Below, one piece after another: positions 5,324-9,161 of a stretch of DNA of 9,161 nt (within the stretch, counting starts at the first letter, position 1; each line of letters begins with the position of its first letter). The stretch is from contig CAJQKX010000200.1 of the NCBI GenBank assembly GCA_905479025.1, forward strand, positions 1 to 9,161, given 5' to 3'. The translations under genes were made by a program, and so were the position numbers. Source of the stretch: an uncultured Paraglaciecola sp. (GTDB lineage: Bacteria > Pseudomonadota > Gammaproteobacteria > Enterobacterales > Alteromonadaceae). The notes beneath the pieces are model-generated. The model ran no database searches. It was not told where the DNA came from and was given only the letters and a program-made list of their open reading frames with translations.

Positions 5324-6853
5324 TTATCCAGAATACCATCCAGGTAGGTTTTCAACGTCTAAAGCGTTTCTAGATCCTAGTATAAATAAACCTCTTGCTT
5401 TATCTTCTGGAGCTCCAACTTGAGCAGTAAAGGTTAAGTCTACAGATTTATTATCTCCAATGCTTGAACTGAACGACTCTCCTTCGAGAAGAGCTCCCTT
5501 TACAACATATTGCATTGCTACTGGGCCATTTCCCATTTGAGCTGGCTCACGCATTGTAAATACTAGATCGTGCTCTTCAGTGTTCCATAACAGCTCTGCT
5601 ACGTCGCCTTTTTTGAGGTCTGCTAGTATTGCATTTACTGAAATTGAAATGTTTACTGGATAATCTACCACTCTGCTGTATCCATATGGAGATCCTAATC
5701 TGTTTAATACAGATCTTGAAAGAGGAACATCGATACTAAAGCTTTGAATGTGTGCTGACCCTGCAACAGAGTAGTCTTTTTTCGGGTCATCTTGCACTGA
5801 AACCGAAGTGCCATCGTCAAATTTTTGATTTTCCGCTAAATCCCAATTACCGTCTTGTCCTGTGGGTACTGCTGTGTTTGAGGCTGTTAACGATTTGTAA
5901 AGATGTGGGCCATCTGCGTTCACCCCTGTGTTCTGAATAATATCGCCTAAACCGTAAGTTGTGTTAGCTTCGTAACTTGGGTATGCATTGATATATTTTC
6001 CCTTAACTGTATTTCCGTAGTCGCTTGCTCGAGGATCTTCGCCTGGAAGAAGCTCGAATTCTGCAGCTCGTCCATCTGTTCCAAGAGATAGTGTTATATC
6101 TCCAGGGCGCAAGCAAGACCAACCTTCTGATTCTTGATCTGTGTCTGTAGCGCTGTCATTTAAAACGCCACTAACTGCAGGAGGAATACTAAATTTAACG
6201 TCTGTAATTGGTGTTCCATAATTAGTATTAACTGCTGGAATTTCAAGATCTTTGCATCCTGTATAACTTTTTAAGTTTAAACCGTCAACTGTAACATTCG
6301 CAGTTGGCATTCCGCCTACTGCAGCTTCTATTGAATAGTTTGAAACAAAACCGTTTCCAAGCGCTATAACACTTTTATTGTCTGAACTTGTTGTGTCTGC
6401 ACCGACCGCATCTTTTCCTTCGCAGGTTGTTAATATAAAAAAGTTTTTTCCTGCAGCGTTAACGCTTTCTCCACAAACAACTCCATCCATAATTTCGCTT
6501 GAAAGTGCGCTTTGTTTTCCGCTAACATTCATTCCTAGCAATCTTTCATTTATTCCGTTTGTTAAGTAATATGAAAAATCGAGAGTTACTGTGGGAGGCT
6601 CTATCGAGACTGAGTCTACTCGAGCAAGCTGACCAAATTGATTTACGTCTTGACGATTAATACTGAAACTATAGTTTGCGCTTTGTACTCTTCGAAGTTG
6701 TTGAATGCCTGTTTTGTCTACGCCAGCCACGTCAGTTGCTTTGCCTACGTTGCCGTCTGCGAAGTGGTGTCCTGTTGCGTCAACTGTTCCGGCATATAAT
6801 GCCTCGCTTTGATAAATTACTCGCGCTCGTCCTGGTAAATTTTTGTCTGCCAT
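5324..6853 (-). CDS. Probable major tail tube protein with CBM5/12-like insertion
   Basis: This 509-residue protein lies downstream of connector and tail-terminator-like genes, where tail tube genes usually sit. The N-terminal half has RVQSANYSFSI and FGQLAR followed by a PPTVTLDFSYYLTNGINERLLG block; from memory this block is characteristic of major tail proteins of uncultured marine phages. IALGNGFVSNYSIEAAVGG (163-181) and IQSFSIDVPLSR (369-380) are shared with the plus-strand paralog. Between residues 258 and 368 there are 111 residues where the paralog has 18; the extra part holds a CBM5/12-like segment (about 288-341). It is much longer than compact tail tube proteins such as T4 gp19 (163 residues), so surface decoration is likely. 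Other possibilities are a major tail protein of a siphovirus or a tail-surface protein. The ATG follows a 66-bp gap, so it may have its own promoter. It ends at the shared terminator. Confidence 0.85.
   Translation of the reverse strand: MADKNLPGRARVIYQSEALYAGTVDATGHHFADGNVGKATDVAGVDKTGIQQLRRVQSANYSFSINRQDVNQFGQLARVDSVSIEPPTVTLDFSYYLTNGINERLLGMNVSGKQSALSSEIMDGVVCGESVNAAGKNFFILTTCEGKDAVGADTTSSDNKSVIALGNGFVSNYSIEAAVGGMPTANVTVDGLNLKSYTGCKDLEIPAVNTNYGTPITDVKFSIPPAVSGVLNDSATDTDQESEGWSCLRPGDITLSLGTDGRAAEFELLPGEDPRASDYGNTVKGKYINAYPSYEANTTYGLGDIIQNTGVNADGPHLYKSLTASNTAVPTGQDGNWDLAENQKFDDGTSVSVQDDPKKDYSVAGSAHIQSFSIDVPLSRSVLNRLGSPYGYSRVVDYPVNISISVNAILADLKKGDVAELLWNTEEHDLVFTMREPAQMGNGPVAMQYVVKGALLEGESFSSSIGDNKSVDLTFTAQVGAPEDKARGLFILGSRNALDVENLPGWYSG
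5831..6007 (-). other. CBM5/12-like carbohydrate-binding segment inserted in the tail tube protein
   Basis: Residues about 283-341 contain the pattern A-Y-P-S-Y-E-A-N-T-T-Y-G-L-G-D-I-I, then LYKSLTASNT, then a terminal G-N-W-D-L. The order (aromatic, T-Y-x-x-G-D-x-V, L-Y-x-S/A, final W) is that of small chitin/cellulose-binding CBM5/12 modules often found in phage tail proteins. The homologous position in the plus-strand paralog has no such segment, so it is an insertion here or a loss there. Confidence 0.5.
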
Positions 6854-6919
6854 AATATTGTTTGTATAAAAGTTAGTTCTGTGTTAGTTACATTTTTTTG
6901 TATATAAAGGGAAATTTTT
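6854..6919 (-). promoter_or_regulatory. Intergenic gap, candidate promoter for the tail tube gene
   Basis: This 66-bp AT-rich gap is the only real gap inside the right minus-strand operon. On the minus strand it has TATATACA followed by an A run (6899-6906) and TTTATACA (6863-6870), the latter ending 9 nt before the ATG. Both are near but not equal to TATAAATA. A separate promoter would suit a gene needed in high copy number. No hairpin is evident. Confidence 0.25.
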
Positions 6920-7765
6920 CTATCGAGGAAATCTTAGGCTAGTTACTTCGAAGTCTATAAAGCCTACAAATAAAGATGGATCTATATTTTTGCTAACCCT
7001 GTCGCTTAGCTTGGAAACTCTTGATTCTTCAACGTGAAATAATGGATATCTTTTTGAATTTATAAATTGTTTATAATTGAATTCTATAACATCTCCATAT
7101 TCATTGAATGGATAATCTTCGAAATTTAATTTTGCAAATACTTCATTTTTTGCATCTGCGAAAACAGATAATGCTCCGTCTAATTGGTATGTGTTTTCTG
7201 CAAACACTACGCATCTGATGTTTGTTGTTGTTTTGTCTTCACCTCCAAATGCATAAGGTTCGTTTTCTGAAAGTTCAGGGTTTACAAAGATAGCGGGAAC
7301 AACTTGTTTGTATGGAGCTATGCCTGACACATCCTGCTTGAATCTTCCGTTTACATCAAATTTACTGTCAACAATTAATTGCTCTTCTGTTTGATTTGTT
7401 ATATAAAAATTGAAATCTTTTACTGCATAAGATCCACTAACCGTTGTGTTCGACGATCCAAAAGACGAATCAAATATTGCGCGCCCATTGTCAAAGTCGA
7501 ATTGCAGACCTTCGTCTCCTCGATTCATAAAGGTTCCGTTGTCGAATACCCCACTTGGAATGCTTGCGCCTTCGACGCTTGAATCGTAAACCCATTGTTT
7601 GTGTGGACTGCTGTAACTTACGAGTCCATCTCCAAGTCTGTCATCTGAATCGTTTGAATAAAAAGTTGATGTGTGATTAGTAAATGCTTCTGCTTTATTT
7701 GTTATAAAGTTGTCTGCCCAAAGCATAAAGCTTGTTGTTAATTCATGTTGAAATTGTGGTTTCAT
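6920..7765 (-). CDS. Probable tail terminator / tail completion protein
   Basis: This 281-residue protein shows no signal peptide or transmembrane segment, consistent with a virion component. Positional support is good: it follows head-closure- and gp10-like genes and precedes the tail tube gene, the usual place of the tail terminator. Its length is close to T4 gp15 (272 residues). The N-terminus (MKPQFQHELTTSFMLWADNF) looks helical, the centre is rich in Asp, Ser and Asn (DNGTFMNRGDEGLQFDFDNG), and the C-terminal half has alternating strands ending in VGFIDFEVTSLRFPR. No diagnostic motif is present, so the function is mainly inferred from gene order. Its ATG overlaps the upstream stop by 1 nt (TAATG), implying translational coupling; no Shine-Dalgarno sequence is seen. 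Confidence 0.75.
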   Translation of the reverse strand: MKPQFQHELTTSFMLWADNFITNKAEAFTNHTSTFYSNDSDDRLGDGLVSYSSPHKQWVYDSSVEGASIPSGVFDNGTFMNRGDEGLQFDFDNGRAIFDSSFGSSNTTVSGSYAVKDFNFYITNQTEEQLIVDSKFDVNGRFKQDVSGIAPYKQVVPAIFVNPELSENEPYAFGGEDKTTTNIRCVVFAENTYQLDGALSVFADAKNEVFAKLNFEDYPFNEYGDVIEFNYKQFINSKRYPLFHVEESRVSKLSDRVSKNIDPSLFVGFIDFEVTSLRFPR

Positions 7766-8388
7766 TAAAAATAAGATTTTGATACTCTTGATGCTTGAAT
7801 TGAATTTAAATCTTTTTCAAAATTATTTAATAAAGACTTTATATAGGAAGTTTTTACTCTTCCTCCTCCTGATATTTTACTGTTTTGAATTCCTGTTCCT
7901 GATCTTCCTTTTGAGGATCTTTTGAAAATGTATTGTCCTAAGTTTGGTATTCCTCCGCCTTCCATTTCTCTGAGCCAGCTTAATCCTTTTGCCCACGGCA
8001 TCGGGGTTGCCTTGTATAAATCATTTAAAGAGGGCGCGGTTATTATATAAGTCCAAATTAAACCTTTTGTTCCTATCGATCTTCTTTTGAGTATAATTTC
8101 TGTTTTTTGAAGTAATGATTCGACGGTTGATAATGGATCTGTCTCTACATTAAATCCAATAAAACTAAAAAGATTGCCGCGAGGAGTCAATCCTGAGGAA
8201 CTTGATGCGTTTGGGCCGCTTTTTAATTCTCGAGTAACAGGGTGAGATTCAAAATCTTTCATCATTTTATTGTGCAGAACTTTAAATTCTTTTTGTATCA
8301 AGTTTCTTGTTTTGAGCATCAGCTCATTGTCTCTCTGTAATTGTTTTACAATAGAAGTTTTTATTGATCTATCTAATCGCGCAGCCAT
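7765..8388 (-). CDS. Neck / HK97-gp10-like head-tail connector protein
   Basis: This basic 207-residue protein has a helical Lys/Arg-rich N-terminus (residues about 1-50), a Ser/Gly-rich linker (SGPNASSSSG, 57-66), then GNLFSFIGF and a central part with WTYIITAP. A conserved-looking MPWAKGLSWLREMEGGGIPN and GQYIFKRSSKGRSGTGIQ block follows, with a helical C-terminus. The R-S-G-x-G-I-Q motif before a final helix is typical of gp10-like neck or tail-completion proteins of marine phages, from memory. It joins its neighbours by TAATG overlaps at both ends, so the three genes form one coupled unit. A head-tail joining role is inferred from this context. Confidence 0.75.
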   Translation of the reverse strand: MAARLDRSIKTSIVKQLQRDNELMLKTRNLIQKEFKVLHNKMMKDFESHPVTRELKSGPNASSSSGLTPRGNLFSFIGFNVETDPLSTVESLLQKTEIILKRRSIGTKGLIWTYIITAPSLNDLYKATPMPWAKGLSWLREMEGGGIPNLGQYIFKRSSKGRSGTGIQNSKISGGGRVKTSYIKSLLNNFEKDLNSIQASRVSKSYF

Positions 8389-8849
8389 TATACTTCTGTT
8401 GGTCTTAGGAACAAGGTGTAAAATTGAACTTTGTCGAAAAGTCCGTGAGCTCTGGGGTCAGACTCAACATGGAACATTCTTCCGTCAAGCTCTATTCTTT
8501 TTGCGTCTTTTATATATTGGTAGTCTTCTATTTTTAGTTTAATTCTTACCATACTGTTAGCATCAGGCTTTGACACTTTAACTTGTGCGTCTGTATCTCC
8601 GAAATATTCTAAGCTTCTATCTGTGTCGTACCTTATTCTTGCTTTAAATACTTTTTTTACGGGAACATTTTCCACGCTATTTGTTTGAGCTCCAGCTGTA
8701 TTATATAAATAGTTGTAATTTGGGTCTGTACTAATGATGACTTTTTGAGCCTCTTTATATACAATAATATCTCTTCCAAATGTATCGTGAAGGTTTAATA
8801 AATTTGCCGCAATGTCTGCTCTGTCTGAAGGTGATAAGAATTCTACCAT
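8388..8849 (-). CDS. Head closure / head-tail adaptor-like protein
   Basis: With the ATG at 8847-8849 the product is 153 residues (MVEFLSPSDRADIAANLLNL...). This start is preferred over one at 9014, because the longer form would add 55 residues of poor composition that cross the divergent gap and overlap the plus-strand gene. The N-terminus looks helical. The middle (RDIIVYKEAQKVIIS, KVFKARIRY) and C-terminus (IELDGRMFHVESDPRAHGLF, then a VQFYTLFLRP strand) form a beta-rich core. That closing block (G-x-x-F-x-V-x-S-D-P-R-x-H-G) resembles head-closure proteins with an SH3-like barrel. It is first in the operon and overlaps the next gene by TAATG. The expected role is to seal the portal and accept the tail. 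Confidence 0.8.
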   Translation of the reverse strand: MVEFLSPSDRADIAANLLNLHDTFGRDIIVYKEAQKVIISTDPNYNYLYNTAGAQTNSVENVPVKKVFKARIRYDTDRSLEYFGDTDAQVKVSKPDANSMVRIKLKIEDYQYIKDAKRIELDGRMFHVESDPRAHGLFDKVQFYTLFLRPTEV

Positions 8850-8906
8850 GAATAACTTTACACTAAACAATATTTTTTGTGTATATCGTTTTAGGTATAA
8901 GGTTTT
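8850..8906. promoter_or_regulatory. Divergent intergenic region with candidate promoters
   Basis: These 57 bp separate the minus-strand connector operon from the plus-strand gene and must direct transcription both ways if each starts here. The minus strand has GATATACACAAAAAATATTG; the plus strand has TGTGTATATCG and TTAGGTATAAGG. No exact TATAAATA or clear sigma70 pair is present. The plus-strand AAGG at 8899-8902 is a weak, close ribosome-binding candidate. Confidence 0.3.
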
Positions 8907-9161
8907 ATGGACGCAGAAGGTATTTTTAAAAAATCCTGTCAAAGGAATACGGTTTCCCTTTTTAAGGGTTTCCTCGTTATGCTTGAAGACTTGCATAATG
9001 AGCATCAGATTCATTTTAATAAATTAAAATACAATCTTCCTGAGGGCTGTTCCCCTATTATTGATCAAGCAAACTATTTTGATGATGATAAACTTCAATA
9101 CTTAAGAAAAAGAACTTTAGATATTGGTAATGAAACAATTAGAAATATCGAAGGCGAATTA
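8907..9161 (+). CDS. Uncharacterised phage protein (partial, C-terminus beyond window)
   Basis: An open frame of 85 codons runs from the ATG at 8907-8909 to the window edge without a stop. It encodes a soluble, mostly helical, charged protein: SLFKGFLVMLEDLHNEHQIH, then FNKLKYNLPEGC and IIDQANYFDDDKLQYLRKRT, then LDIGNETIRNIEGEL. I do not recognise a family with known function. The pattern looks like a small phage protein that could bind other proteins or nucleic acid. An alternative start is the ATG at 8979-8981, which has AAGGG 10 nt upstream. The earlier start is kept because the extra 24 residues read as a plausible continuous helix. It is divergent from the head-closure gene, so it likely begins a separate transcript. 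Confidence 0.7.
   Translation, partial: MDAEGIFKKSCQRNTVSLFKGFLVMLEDLHNEHQIHFNKLKYNLPEGCSPIIDQANYFDDDKLQYLRKRTLDIGNETIRNIEGEL

Noticed and set aside
5752..8542. Small plus-strand open frames at 5752-5940, 6378-6569, 7379-7582 and 8270-8542
   Set aside because: Each lies wholly or mostly antisense to a well-supported minus-strand structural gene and lacks a ribosome-binding site.
8956..8968. Small palindrome CCCTTTTTAAGGG as a possible terminator or regulatory hairpin
   Set aside because: The stem is only 5 bp, mostly inside the coding frame of the plus-strand gene, and has no U tract.
8850..9014. N-terminal extension of the head-closure gene to an ATG at 9014
   Set aside because: The 55 extra residues cross the divergent gap and overlap the plus-strand gene antisense. 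The ATG at 8849 begins a well-formed protein of the expected size.
8812..9027. Plus-strand open frame of 71 residues across the divergent gap
   Set aside because: It overlaps the head-closure gene start and is in a different frame from the gene at 8907. Its composition is not protein-like.

Overview
The window looks like part of the virion structural module of a tailed bacteriophage (Caudoviricetes), most likely marine. The evidence is AT-rich DNA, tightly packed genes, two TAATG stop/start overlaps, and a run of short connector and tail-type proteins followed by repeat-rich fibre or adhesin proteins. No host, integrase, tRNA, CRISPR array or insertion sequence is visible. Most start codons lack a clear Shine-Dalgarno sequence. 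One exact T4-type late-promoter octamer (TATAAATA, minus strand, 4106-4113) suggests late transcription by a phage-specific sigma system, but it is a single exact match.

Layout from the right edge: a plus-strand gene of unknown function (8907 to the edge, partial) diverges from a minus-strand operon across 57 bp. That operon reads head-closure-like protein (8849-8388), HK97-gp10/neck-like protein (8388-7765), probable tail terminator or completion protein (7765-6920), then, after a 66-bp gap, the probable major tail tube protein (6853-5324). This is the usual connector-to-tail order. No tail sheath gene is seen, so the tail type is undecided.

Between this operon and the next minus-strand block is one plus-strand gene (4146-5273). 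It encodes a second, diverged copy of the tail tube protein. It ends in a strong bidirectional terminator shared with the minus-strand tail tube gene. The minus-strand copy carries about 90 extra residues, including a segment resembling a small CBM5/12-type carbohydrate-binding module.

The left block (4094 to 1, minus strand) holds two adjacent paralogous fibre-like proteins (3231-4094 and 2392-3228). Each has a shared N-terminal region and two tandem H-lectin-like beta domains. Last comes a very large partial adhesin-like protein (2367 to the left edge, at least 789 residues). It has a cupredoxin-like domain with a complete H/C/H/M ligand set, a thrombospondin type 3 calcium-binding tract encoded by near-identical DNA repeats, and an Ig/MBG-like region that appears split by an insertion. 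A new type 3 repeat begins at the window edge. Together the genes suggest a phage that has duplicated both its tail tube and its fibre genes and carries adhesive, possibly metal-binding, modules on its tail.
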